From the NCBI RefSeq assembly GCF_001949145.1, contig NW_019091529.1:906625-940706 (forward strand): DNA of 34,082 nucleotides, written 5' to 3'. Origin of the DNA: Acanthaster planci (taxonomy: Eukaryota > Echinodermata > Asteroidea > Valvatida > Acanthasteridae). The notes below the pieces were generated by a model that did no database searches, was not told where the DNA came from, and saw nothing but the letters and a program-made list of their open reading frames with translations. Made by a program: the position numbers and the translations under genes. Below, one piece after another: positions 24,481 through 34,082 of the stretch. Position 1 is the stretch's first letter. Every line of letters starts with the position of its first letter.

Positions 24481-27400
24481 TAATTCTTTGTACAGAGTTG
24501 TTTGCTAATTAAGTGAAGAGCATCATTGTAAAATCCTACTTCTAAGGTGAAGTTTCCTCATACATTGTGTGCCCAGAGATAAACGAGAATTTGATCGGAA
24601 CAAAACAAAAAGCGTAACAAAAACAATACTTCAAGTAGAGGAACATATTTGATATTTTTAATCTAACAATTCGAATCAAATTGTCAGTTTAACATGCTTT
24701 TTAGCTTTTAATGTTTTTATCTGTATCAAGCATTTAATTAAGCATTCATTTTTACCTTGTGGTGATGGGTAACTAATTTAAGATTTTGATCTGTTAAAAT
24801 TTTCCTTAATTGGTTTTTTTTTTTCAAGCTTCTTCCCAGTGTGTATCAATCCCCGTCTTGCAACTTTGACTCTGTAATTCTTGTAATTTAAGTGTTTGTT
24901 TTCAAATTAAGCCCAAAAATCACAAAAATAATCAAGTCAAAAATACATGTAATGGTAATTTAATTACTGTACCATCAAATGGAACTCTTAAACTTAGCAG
25001 AGAAAACAAAATCTGTTACAAAAAAAATTGTAACAGAATTACCAACAAAAAGAAAACAGATCAAATCTAGAAGAAAACATACACTTTCTTAAGTGGTTCT
25101 GAGTGGCTGGTCAATATTAGCTGCATGGAATTTGCATTTGAATAAATAATTGTGCTTGTATGCATGATTTTGTTCTTTATATCCTTTCATTTTATTCCAC
25201 TTTGGTCATATGGACGAAATGCATTTGTGCATAAATTAGAGTAGTACAGTAAATTTTTACAAACACGGTACACTTATGTATAGACCACACTGAGTCCCAA
25301 ATCCTTCAATTTCAATCAATGTCAATGATTTTACACAAGGGTGCACCCTAGAAGGTTGCGGTTAAGGATTGCAGGCGAGTTGGCCCAACCATGCAATAAA
25401 GTATTAGAAACACAATAATGATAGTGAATGAGTCTTAAGTAGTTGCGTACATATATTCAAACAACACAAGTAAAATTGGGTATTTTCCCAATTTGTAACT
25501 TCATACATCAGATACATCAGCATGGAATGCATCAACTTCTGCAGTCATTCTCAATTTCTGCACTTTTGTAATATTTTGTAACCATATTAACATTTTGGAG
25601 TTTTGATGGTAAGCACAGTGTATTTTAGTCAGTTGACCCATGTTACCAGTAAAACTGCAGACTTAAATAGCCAACAGGTTAGAATCGGAAATTTGCATCA
25701 AGTGGATTCCAGTCTCGTGCTTATATAAAAGCAGCCACTGTTCATGGAGTCGGTACTGGTATTAATGGGAGTCAATTGTATTTATATTTATCATCAGTCC
25801 ACCCTGCTTCAGACTCGTTTGATTGAAGATATGATTTGCTTGACCTCATCATCTGCATGTACAGCACCAGTACACATACAGTATATGTATGTCGATGTAA
25901 ATGTATAGTACATGCACCGGTATGCTGTGTCCCAAATGGGATGACATGTTTCTTGGAAGCAGAATTGAAAGGAACTGCAACATGCTTCCTATTGTTGGAA
26001 TATTAACAAATTTATCCAACTTACCAAGACCCAGCTTCATGTAACACACCTTAAAAAGTTGGAATTCTGGATGTTTGTAACCACTCTGCACATGCCATTT
26101 TACTGTAAGGTCCTTCCTGCTGTTCTGCTGGATTATTGCCCAACCACGTGCTGCTCAACTTATAATGTATTAGGGTCATTAATAATGACTGTGCTGCCAA
26201 TAAATTAGGATTTTTGTATCTTTCTGCATGCCCACTGTTTCCATACATTGGGGTGTTATGTTATCATGTGTACATCAGTGTTATCACTTGGGCGTTGGCC
26301 GCTTTTACCTTCAAGTACGTGTATTTCATATGTGAAAAATTAAGTAAAAATAAAACTGTTAGTTTCAATCATACCTTTATATTTCAAATCCTGAATAAGA
26401 GGGAAAAAATGCCAATGTTTGCAAAAATTATGGTCATTTGATTTATTTTAAGAAAAGGATATTATTACTATAAACAAACTTTATGATCTTGACCTTGTAC
26501 AGGTATTCCCCTGAAACATACTTGATTTCTGTAAAGCCATCTCCCTGTTGAAACTTGTACAAATTTTCAGGCATCTCCCATCCATTGTCAGAATGTGTAA
26601 AGAACAAACACAAGCGTGCCATATTCCCTTGGATAAGTTGTGATGCACTGAACCCTCAGCTATGTGCCGATGCATCATCAATCCCACAGAAACCAGTTTT
26701 TTTCAGTTGCGCACACTTGAGTTCCCAATGGTTGTCAGTCCATTCTTTTCTGTTCATTTCTGGCTAAAGTTCTTTTATGTATATTGACTCCATTACCTGT
26801 CTGAGCATTGCGTCACAGGCTCAGTATTTTATTTTAATTTCCTGCAATTGCCCACCATATCTCTTTGCTTACATCTCTTTGTGATGGACTTAAATACAAC
26901 ACTGTTTGCTTCGTCCATTCCCATTACATTGCTGACATGCTATGCACACATCGTATTATCACCAGCACCCTGAAATTCTTCTAGATACAAGTGAATACAT
27001 ACTGTTTGAACAGGGGGTATTACATGGATTTGTGATGGTGTTTAACTACATGTAGCTACCTGTTACAACTGTTAACAAGTAGATTTCAATATACATGTTC
27101 CTTATTTAAAATTCCAAATCCCTGTTAATCATTGGGAGACCACAGTACAGGACTGAGTAAAGTGGGACTCTGCTACCCAACTGGGCTGGTCAATTTCTTC
27201 CACCTCATATATCACTGTGTGTGTAAGAATCACTGCCAGATCAAAGCAAGTATCACCGGTATGGACCACCACTTCTGTTGTTGTTGGCAAATAAAAAGTT
27301 TGAGGCTGGCAGTTTGGTTGCAAAAAGCTGAAGTATAACACTATTTAAATCGTTTAAATGCCAAATCTATATTCTTCATATTATGACACCCTATCCATGG

Positions 27401-27820
27401 TTCTCTTTTTTCCCCGAGGGTTGATGACTTCCCCCAAAAAATTGAATTTAAAAAGTTGTATGTTGTATGCATTTTTAGGCAACATAAAAGATGCAAATGG
27501 TTCCATTTGTAAGATTCTAAGTTAACTTTCATTTCCATTATGTGCAGTGTGCACAACATGTGACATGTTTCTTTTTGTGGTTTGATCGGTGAATTGAAAT
27601 TTTCAAACCTTTTGTGTTGTTTTACTAAAAATACACAGTGACTGATTACTTCACATCTAACTTAAATGCAGACACTGAAAAGTAAAACCCAGTAACATCA
27701 ACTAACAATGTACATGTGGCATGGACCATTACTGCTCTACTTCCTATGGTATGTACCATTATTCAGATACGATTACAACTAAATTTTTTTCAACTTTAAA
27801 GTGATGCACTCGCCATACTT
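24481..27820. other. intergenic sequence between convergent genes, no recognised gene
   Basis: About 3.3 kb of AT-rich DNA separating SETDB1 (+) from the Kelch gene (-). All frames are short and without motifs. Its right edge must include the 3' UTR of the Kelch gene. I see no clear polyadenylation signal for it on the minus strand close to 27821. Confidence 0.45.
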
Positions 27821-29056
27821 TCATCTCTTGAATACTCTAGCACTTGCACATGACTCTACTTCTTGCATTGGTATGTCAAAAGCAATATCTGCCCAGCAAT
27901 TTGTCAACTCATCAAAGTCATACAGATCAAACTGGGAACTAAGTTGCATGGGAATATTAAGGCCCATTTCATGCACACCACACCACATACCACACAGGTA
28001 AAGTTTACTGCCTGCTTCATACCTAACAGCAGAACAGAAACGAAGCAGACTTGGTAATGGTTCCTTTTTAGTCCATGAGTTACTCTCTGGGAGGAAGGAT
28101 TCTACACTGACAGTAGGAACCTCTGAGCTACTCTGAGCTAAGAAGCCTCCAATTAACCAGATTTCAGACCCATTGGTAGTGCAAGCAGCTTGAAGGCGTG
28201 GTGTAGGCATAGGTGGCAGGGTAGCTATCCATGTGTCAGTGTGGATATCATACCTCATTGTGCGACTTCCAGAAAATACATATATCATATTCTTACAAGT
28301 TGCTGCGCTGAAATCAATAACATCACGTGGCATTGAACTTGCAAACTGCCATTCATCTCTAGCAGGATCATACCACTCAACACTTCTTAAAATCTCCCAG
28401 TCATTTAACCCTCCCAAAGCAAACAGTTTGCCACCAACAGTAACAAAAGCAAAGTTTGATCGTCCTTGTAACATTGGTGACATTTCTACCCATTTTGCCT
28501 GTATGTGGTTAAAACGAAAGATGCTCTTCTCGCGATAGTCATCAGTAGCTACATATATATCATTAGCATCAGTCACTACAAGTTTGGCACCAAAAGTTCG
28601 ACAGACTGGAGGGAGATTAATAAAGAAGCTTGTCTGTGAAGGCGGGTGGTAACAACACAGTGTATGTTCTGTGCAACTACGTCCAATAAGAAGTAACACT
28701 TCCTGAGCAGACATACCAAGTCGCTGCATTAATTTCTGTTGTGAAGAGTTACTTTCCTTACATGAGTGAAATGCTTCCTTGCATACTTTGACAGCATCTT
28801 GAACAGCACACATCATCTCTGGTTCCATATCAACAGTCGTCATACTGTGTAAAGAATCGTGTGTAATGTGTTGCAATCGCACATTTTCCAACAAACCTGT
28901 CATGAAAACTTTTCTGGTGATCAAGTCCCACTGCAACCAAGTAAGCACCATCTTGAGCACTGTATCTTCTGATGCTACATTGAGTTGATTACTCCGTACT
29001 ATGTCATTGATAACATCAATGCTAGCATGAACTACCTGAGGCTCATTCACCACATC
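27821..29056 (-). CDS. BACK/Kelch-repeat protein, last coding exon (KLHL/KBTBD-like)
   Basis: A 1.2-kb exon begins at the acceptor TTTTTTTTTACAG|GATGTG (minus strand) and runs to a TGA/TAA-type stop at 27821, about 411 codons. The first 75 residues form a BACK domain: VHASIDVINDIVRSNQLNVA, SEDTVLKMVLTWLQWD, LLENVRLQHI. A Cys/His-containing linker follows, then a Kelch propeller of five or six blades. Visible blade cores are FAFVTVGGKLFALGGLNDWE with SVEWYDPARDEW, CKNMIYVFSG with YDIHTDTW, and IWLIGGF with VESFLPESNSWTKKEPLP. The last is LYLCGMW with FDLYDFDELTNCW. Such proteins usually carry an N-terminal BTB domain and act as substrate adaptors for Cullin-3 ubiquitin ligases (family knowledge). 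No BTB exon was found up to 34082, so it probably lies beyond the window. An in-frame Met at 29092 lies inside the intron and is not the start. Confidence 0.88.
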   Translation of the reverse strand, partial: DVVNEPQVVHASIDVINDIVRSNQLNVASEDTVLKMVLTWLQWDLITRKVFMTGLLENVRLQHITHDSLHSMTTVDMEPEMMCAVQDAVKVCKEAFHSCKESNSSQQKLMQRLGMSAQEVLLLIGRSCTEHTLCCYHPPSQTSFFINLPPVCRTFGAKLVVTDANDIYVATDDYREKSIFRFNHIQAKWVEMSPMLQGRSNFAFVTVGGKLFALGGLNDWEILRSVEWYDPARDEWQFASSMPRDVIDFSAATCKNMIYVFSGSRTMRYDIHTDTWIATLPPMPTPRLQAACTTNGSEIWLIGGFLAQSSSEVPTVSVESFLPESNSWTKKEPLPSLLRFCSAVRYEAGSKLYLCGMWCGVHEMGLNIPMQLSSQFDLYDFDELTNCWADIAFDIPMQEVESCASARVFKR

Positions 29057-29718
29057 CTGTAAAAAAAAATTGAAAAAGCTTTTCAAAGACAAGCTTTTGG
29101 AAGACCTTAATTTACAAAGAGGAACAGATTTACATGGACAATCTTAAAGTGAGCAAACAGTTTGTAGTCATTTGATATAAATATGCTGCTTGGCCTAAAG
29201 GCAACGTACACACATGCTCAGCTGATACCCAACTCGCCCTGTTCTTTCTTCATGTACGTACTTTCTCTTGTATACATCTGCATAAATTTAATAAGGGAAT
29301 AAACATGCTTTGGCTGGTCTGAAATGTGAATGAGATTGGCTCAGGAGAAAGGACACAACAAATGCCCAAGCCACAGTTATCAGCATTCATTCTCCTGAGC
29401 TGGTAATACCATTTTAGTCAGTGAGTGAAAAGAAGTCAATACAAGGATTTCCCAGGATTTTGTTCAAAAACTTTACTTCCATTTTCCCGAACACCCCCAT
29501 CCAGTTTATGGTATACACCTTGTGCAAGTACACGTAGTCCAGAAGAATCTCCTTACATGGACAGGGCGTACACGTGGCAAGTTCTTTATGCCATGGCACA
29601 CACAGACTCTTGACCATAGGAATGGATTAAACTATCTTATATCCAGGCAGCATGTTTTTACGTATTGGGCATTATCAAATGTTGATACAAAGTGACTTTG
29701 CACGTTGTTGAATAGAAA
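29057..29718. other. Kelch gene intron start
   Basis: Sequence upstream (on the minus strand) of the BACK/Kelch exon, up to the DIRS-like element. Two overlapping frames on opposite strands at 29414-29617 show no recognisable motif. No BTB coding sequence was seen. Confidence 0.4.
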
Positions 29719-29868
29719 GTCTCCTGCGTTCACATATCCCTGTCCAGCCTACACATGCAAAGTTCCCATGTGCCTATTACAATTCGCTGAAAAGACTTGA
29801 TTATGCATGCTGCCCCCTGACCCACCACAATGCAATGTGGTCCCGCCGCCATGTTTGTCCTTTTCTCA
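29719..29868 (+). repeat. DIRS-like left inverted terminal repeat
   Basis: It begins GTCTCCTGCGTTCACATATC and contains ATTCGCTGAAAAGACTTG, GCCCCCTGACCCACCACAA and GCCGCCATGTTTGTCC. The inverse copy at 32533-32682 keeps most of these words (CAAGTCTTTTCAGCAAATT, TTGTGGTGGGTCAGGGGGC, GACGAACATGGCGGC). Confidence 0.85.
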
Positions 29869-30702
29869 GTGCCTATGGGTGCAGACCACTAATTCAAGTT
29901 AGAATTTCTGGCCAGCTCATTAGCATTAAAAGTGCCCCCCACAGTATCTTTTGAACAAGGAGATTGTTCGGCCCCCAAATTGGTGAGATTGTGTAAATCC
30001 TTGCTAGGGTCAACTCTCTGGAACTTTGAGCTTTCACATGAGAGCAGAATGTCTAAAAACTAAGNCTTCGGAAAAATCACTTTTGGGGGGTGATTTTGTT
30101 TTGTGGGAATAATTAAAACTAATTGGTTAACCCACCGAAAATTGAAAAGAAATTGAAAGATTGGTGATCAGACAAGAATTTCATTTGTGTTTCAGAAATC
30201 TCGGGGATGTTGGCGTGCATGTTATTGGGCCCTGAACAGCGCTGATTTTACGTTTTCAATGGGGCTTGAATTAGTGGACTGTACCCCTATAGTTTACAGA
30301 TGTGTCTTTTATGAATCCTCAAATTCTCGAGTTCCATACCTTTCGTGCTATTGCATTGACTTGATTTTTGTTATGATATAAAGAGTAGTTTCTTGCATGC
30401 TATGTTTTCTTGTGGTTCTTTTCTGCCCCCTTTTTTTTGTGCATCATATATAGGTTGGGTTGTGACCTACCGTGATGTGTTATGTGGGTATGGCCGTTAA
30501 AGGGTTGGAGGGCCCTTTGCTCACTATGTGGTGTGTGCGTTCGAACAATAACAGCCCAATGCAGTTCGGGTCTGGCCGCGGAGCGGGGCTTAGTGAGCCA
30601 CCCCGCTCCCCTGTGGGGCGGTTTTGTGTTTTCCGATTAGCGACCTCGACATGGAGAGACCCGAGTAGGCCGGGGCTGAGGCATCCCAGGCCTGGATCTT
30701 CA

Positions 30703-30840
30703 TGATCAAGCGGACCAGAGTACCGCAAAACCTGATCAATACCCTCCTTGACTAGAGAGAACCGGAGTACCGCAACTCCTAGATCAAAACAGCCTCTATA
30801 GATCAGGCGGACTGGAGTACAGCGAAGCTTTTGACCTCTG
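30703..30840 (+). repeat. three imperfect ~49-bp repeats in the DIRS-like leader
   Basis: GACCAGAGTACCGCAA, AACCGGAGTACCGCAA and GACTGGAGTACAGCGAA occur with GAGTAC at 30717, 30765 and 30815. Each is near a GATCA word. The units lie just upstream of the gag-like frame and may belong to a leader or a structured RNA region. Confidence 0.6.
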
Positions 30841-30893
30841 ATGACCACTACCAGTATTGATTGGGCTGAAAGTGCGGTTCCGTAATAAAGCCC

Positions 30894-32320
30894 TTGATCA
30901 CTGATGACTACCACCCACCTACTCACCACCGAGCCAAGCCTGCTGGTCTTTCGCCGTCGTCTTCTTTGCCCACTCCTGGTGCCACAGCCAAGCAGTCCGG
31001 GGGCCCAAGGTGGTGGGCCCTGAGGCTACACCTATTCATTGGATTGAGCGGATTTTCCACATCAATGCCTTTGATCAGTATCGTTGGGAGTAATGGGCCG
31101 TGCCTTCCTTTTATGCTGCAGGTTCCGGGCATTCCTACCTATCACATCCCCGGATGGCCCTACCCAACGATGGCTCAGCGGGGCCTGCGGGGCGACAGTC
31201 CACTGTCTGCCCCGGGCCTTTCACCTGCCCCTGCTCACCGGGCGACATCCACTCGGAAGTTGGGCCAGTCAACTCCCTCCAGGATTGCCATGTTCCACCA
31301 CTTCTGTCACAGGCGAGCCTACAACCCTGCATGCTCTCCAGCATCCCGTCGCCTCGTATTATGGTGCCCCTTCCGGACTGTTACATCACCGGGGTTTACA
31401 TCTGCCACAGCTCCAACCCGCGGGTGGATTCCGGTCATGAGCCCTACTGATCTTGATCTCGGACATTCTTTGCAAGAGACAACCAACCTTTTGCGGGATC
31501 CTTGCCCGGCCCTTCCTCCGCCCGTGCCAGCCTCCAGTCGCCCCGCTTCGATGAAGTCCAAGAAGCACAAGGCCAAGTCATCCTCCTCAGCTTCTTCCTC
31601 ATCAAAGGCCAAGAAGAGATGCCATTTCCAGCCGGATCTGCCTCCATGGATGGCAACTCTCCAGTCTCTGTCGGATACCTTCTCGTCGCTTGCCCGCAAG
31701 ATAGACTCTAAGCCTCAGCTAGTAGCGATGGCGCCTGATCTGGACTCTCCGGTCTCTCCAGAGTTTGCAGCCATAGCTTTACGAGGCCGTGATGAGGGAC
31801 TTAATTCGATCTTCGAATAGTTCACTCGCATTTTCTTTCAAGCCACTTCTACCCGGAGACCCAACACGGTGGACGCCATGGATATCCCGTATGGGTCCAT
31901 AAAGAATAGGCTTATGGGCCTCCCCCTTCTGGGGGACGATCTCTTGCTGGGACGTTCACTAAAGTCCTTGAGTCGGAGGTAAAACATATGGAGACTGCTA
32001 AGAAAATCTCACTTCATGAACCTGCACCTCTACATCATCAGCCTCTATCATGGCCGAGAAGGCAAGCGAACCAGGCATTACCAGCTGCTCGCCCAGAGGT
32101 GTCTCCTTGGCAGACATTTGCCAGGCAGCTTTATGGAAATTTCCTTCCACCTTCACAGAGTGCTACCCGAAGGATGTCCTGTGGAGTGAGACGACTCACG
32201 GCACGGCAACCCTACACTCAGCGATTGGGACAGCATCCAGCGCTGTCCCTCACCGAACAAAAATTCCTCATCGTAGATGCTATTCCTTTACTCCAGAATA
32301 GTGAGTATTCCCTTGAGTAG
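30894..32320 (+). pseudogene. gag-like frame of the DIRS-like element (interrupted)
   Basis: An open frame of 308 codons (30894-31820) is Pro/Ser/Arg-rich. It holds a Lys/Ser tract at about 31550-31620 (KSKKHKAKSSSSASSSSKAK) and a helix-like segment after it (MATLQSLSDTFSSLARKID). A TAG ends it at 31818-31820. The same frame continues FTRIFFQATS, NTVDAMDIPYGS and KNRLMGLPLLGDDLLLG, and then shifts near 31948 into a second frame. That frame reads LESEVKHMETAKKISLHEPA and ends with a Pro/Gln/Arg-rich tail at 32320. A Lys/Ser tract and the hydrophobic LLGDDLL motif suit a gag-like protein, but no zinc knuckle is visible. With one stop and one shift it is probably non-functional. Confidence 0.55.
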
Positions 32321-32392
32321 CACCCGCGTATGTTCTCTAGTAATTACTCTCCCGTCGCCGACCCTCCTCAGGGTACGGTGCTACTCTGCATT

Positions 32393-32482
32393 TGTAGGCT
32401 GGACAGGGGTATGTGAACGCAGGAGACTCCTCCCCCACACAAGTGTGGGTCGGGTCTCCTAGTGATACTTACCCCTGTCCGG
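32393..32482 (+). repeat. DIRS-like internal complementary region
   Basis: Positions 32393-32427 are complementary to 29719-29753 with one mismatch in 35. Positions 32428-32482 are complementary to 32654-32708 with about six mismatches in 55. The two parts abut without a spacer. In the DIRS model such a region bridges the two ends of the copied strand so that it can be closed into a circle. Confidence 0.85.
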
Positions 32483-32532
32483 CCACTCCCGCCCGTCGTT
32501 CCCCACTTTAGCTCCAGGAATTTCTCCGCTTC

Positions 32533-32709
32533 GAAAAGAACGACGAACATGGCGGCAGGACCGCATTGCCTTGTGGTGGGTCAGGGGGCAACATGCATAA
32601 CCAAGTCTTTTCAGCAAATTGTAATAGGCACACGGGAAAGTTGCATATGTAGGCTGTACTGGGGTAAGTATCACTGGGAGACCCGACCAGCACTTGTGTG
32701 GGGGAGGAA
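32533..32709 (-). repeat. DIRS-like right inverted terminal repeat with extension
   Basis: Read on the minus strand it starts CTCCCCCACACAAGTGCTGG (the extension absent from the left end), then GTCTCCCAGTGATACTTACC, and continues parallel to the left terminal repeat down to GCCGCCATGTTCGTCG. The extra outer 27 bases on the right only are a DIRS characteristic. Confidence 0.85.
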
Positions 32710-32923
32710 ACTAAGGTATTTATAAAGGTACTTAAAGAGAAATTAAATTACTTGTTACACAGTTAAATGAAGTTTTTAATTTGGCTTGCTAAAGCAAATC
32801 TACATGTACCACCATGCATGTGCATGTATAATGTACAGTAAATTAATGTAGGTCCTGGAAATTTACCATAGTTATGTGCAAGATTTCTACATGTATGTTA
32901 AGCAAGCTGTTCATTAACAGTAT

Positions 32924-33010
32924 AGGTGGACTAGTGGTTAGCTCGTGTCTCCCAGGGGGTTAAATCCAGAAGCTTGTTGCTTCCTTGGGCAAGTCAACAC
33001 TAGCTGTAGT
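32924..33010 (+). mobile_element. tRNA-derived SINE-like head
   Basis: GGTGGACTAGTGGTTAGCTC resembles an RNA polymerase III A box of a tRNA (TRGYNNARNNGG type). GGGGGTTAAATCC, about 35 bases on, resembles a B box (GGTTCRANTCC) with one or two changes. TTGCTTCCTTGGGCAAGTCA follows, a phrase common in tRNA-derived SINEs of marine invertebrates. The anticodon arm is not intact, so it is not a functional tRNA. The 3' end was not determined. Confidence 0.5.
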
Positions 33011-34082
33011 ATGTACTTGTACATGTAAAGAAAGAAGCAGCTGGATGTGTACTGACATCAGCTACAGATGGTCTCATGGCTGGTGAATATGAGTAATAAT
33101 TATGTCAGCACCCTGATGAGTAGTATGACTGGATATGTACACTTTATACAACTTTCATTTGCAACTCTCATAGCACTAAGTCTGTAGAACATTGCCAAAA
33201 TATTTGTACCATATTTTTTTTGTAGTAAGTGGGGCACCTGCTTAGTTCCTGCAATCGAGTATCACTCAAACGGTAATAGACAGATGGGAAAATGAGATAA
33301 CATTGCTTATTTTGTTGCAATTACAAACTTCAACTTTGAAAGTGTGAACAAAGTTGGCATATTTCAACACAATTTAACATACATTAAATGACTACCACAA
33401 GTGGAGAAAATGGGTTCCAGAGCGACACAGAATTTGAGAACAGAAATTGAGCTAAGGATGGAGAAATGACCTCAAACGTAGAGATGTCCTAGGCAACTTT
33501 GGCAATCCAATGTTATCAGATTGTTGTGGAAAGCCTAAGAATAATTTCTACTTCATTTGGGGTTATAATGGCTAGATATGTACAAAACCCAATAGGCCTT
33601 CGTACTTGTGATATCAGTCTTTGCTTACACGTATGTATGTGTACACGGCATGCACTTTCCTATGGAGTCAGTTAGGGCCCACTGTCCACTAAGCACTATA
33701 GATTAGGAAGTGTTCATGTACAGGTACATTCAAACGAAGCTTGGCAGCATCAGCAAAGGGGTCTATTATGGCTCTGTTAAACAAAAGGAAAACTACAGCA
33801 AACACTCTAACAAATTCTATTCACTGAAGGATGAAAATCTCTCCACACAACTGCTTCCATACACATACTCTACAGGTATATTACAGAAATGGAGAATGAC
33901 ACCAAGATCATGGCACTCGACTTGTTTAAAGAAACGGTAATTACGTTATGAAAACTTGTTAAAAGACTGGGCATGGCAAATGAAATACCAAATAATCTTA
34001 ACTGTTGCATCATATTTGTATCCTCTTTCAATATCACGTTAAAGGTTTTTTTCGCAAGCTCTCGGACAAGCACTGAGCATAC
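33011..34082. other. sequence without a recognised gene
   Basis: The right edge of the window holds short frames on both strands (for example 33710-33940 + and 33870-34073 -) with no family I recognise, and no BTB-type coding sequence for the Kelch gene. TACATGTA-type words recur near 33018. Confidence 0.45.

Larger units (their letters stand above)
29719..32709 (+). mobile_element. non-autonomous DIRS-like retroelement, ~3.0 kb, with ITRs and internal complementary region
   Basis: A left terminal repeat (29719-29868) is inverted in a right terminal repeat (about 32533-32682), which extends outward by a further 27 bases (32683-32709). Just inside the right repeat lies an internal complementary region (about 32393-32482). 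Its first 35 bases are the complement of the left end and its next 55 bases the complement of the right end including the extension. This split arrangement is diagnostic of DIRS-type tyrosine-recombinase retroelements. Between them is only a degenerate gag-like frame; no reverse transcriptase, RNase H, methyltransferase or tyrosine recombinase is visible. As expected for DIRS, no target-site duplication is evident. It probably sits in an intron of the Kelch gene, in opposite orientation. Confidence 0.8.

Noticed and set aside
29057-29092. Met at 29092 as the start of the Kelch protein
   Set aside because: A polypyrimidine tract and CAG acceptor directly precede 29056, and residues between are low-complexity Phe/Asn, so the Met lies in the intron.
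30480-30929. 149-codon minus-strand open frame
   Set aside because: It lies in the leader of the DIRS-like element, antisense to it, and resembles no known protein.
32924-33000. Functional tRNA gene
   Set aside because: Only the A- and B-box-like words are present; the anticodon arm and acceptor pairing are missing.
1-34082. CRISPR arrays, operons, phage or bacterial mobile elements
   Set aside because: Spliced exons, SETDB1 and BACK/Kelch proteins and metazoan transposons show a eukaryotic chromosome. The direct repeats seen have no regular unique spacers.

Overview
The window is metazoan genomic DNA, about 34 kb, with short spliced exons bounded by GT/AG sites, kilobase introns full of transposon relics, a 622-base assembly gap (15112-15733) and one stray N (near 30064). 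The content (SETDB1-type methyltransferase, BACK/Kelch gene, Penelope-like, DIRS-like, piggyBac-like and hAT-like elements, many TACATGTA words) fits an invertebrate, perhaps an amphioxus, acorn worm or echinoderm. The species assignment is a guess.

Left half (628-20703, + strand): the 3' part of a SETDB1/Eggless H3K9 methyltransferase gene. Seven exons can be placed with consistent splice phases. The first four encode the insertion that splits the SET domain. The last three encode the C-terminal SET half (NHSC, WDYNY) and the post-SET CxCxxxxC. Tudor, MBD, pre-SET and the first SET half must lie left of the window. Its introns hold: copies of a TTAA-flanked MITE (168-555, 1872-2040, 10498-11089); a DIRS-like 5' fragment (2060-3640); an internally deleted Penelope-like element (5920-6560); a 384-bp direct duplication flanking one exon; a 45-bp minisatellite; a piggyBac-type transposase relic (14260-14940); and two more Penelope-like elements on the minus strand (16518-18750 and 19140-19870). 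A stray copy of the end of the last exon lies 377 bp upstream of the real one.

Middle (20704-27820): no recognisable gene. It contains a 389-bp foldback hAT-type MITE with a perfect 8-bp target duplication and a 401-bp MITE flanked by TA.

Right part: the last coding exon of a BACK/Kelch protein on the minus strand (27821-29056), convergent with SETDB1. Its BTB-encoding exons are not visible. Right of it is a compact 3-kb DIRS-like retroelement (29719-32709) with inverted terminal repeats, a degenerate gag-like frame and an internal complementary region matching both termini, but no reverse transcriptase or tyrosine recombinase. A tRNA-derived SINE-like head follows at 32924. The most notable structures are the DIRS terminal/internal complementarity, the duplicated SETDB1 terminal exon, and the direct repeats flanking an in-frame SETDB1 exon.
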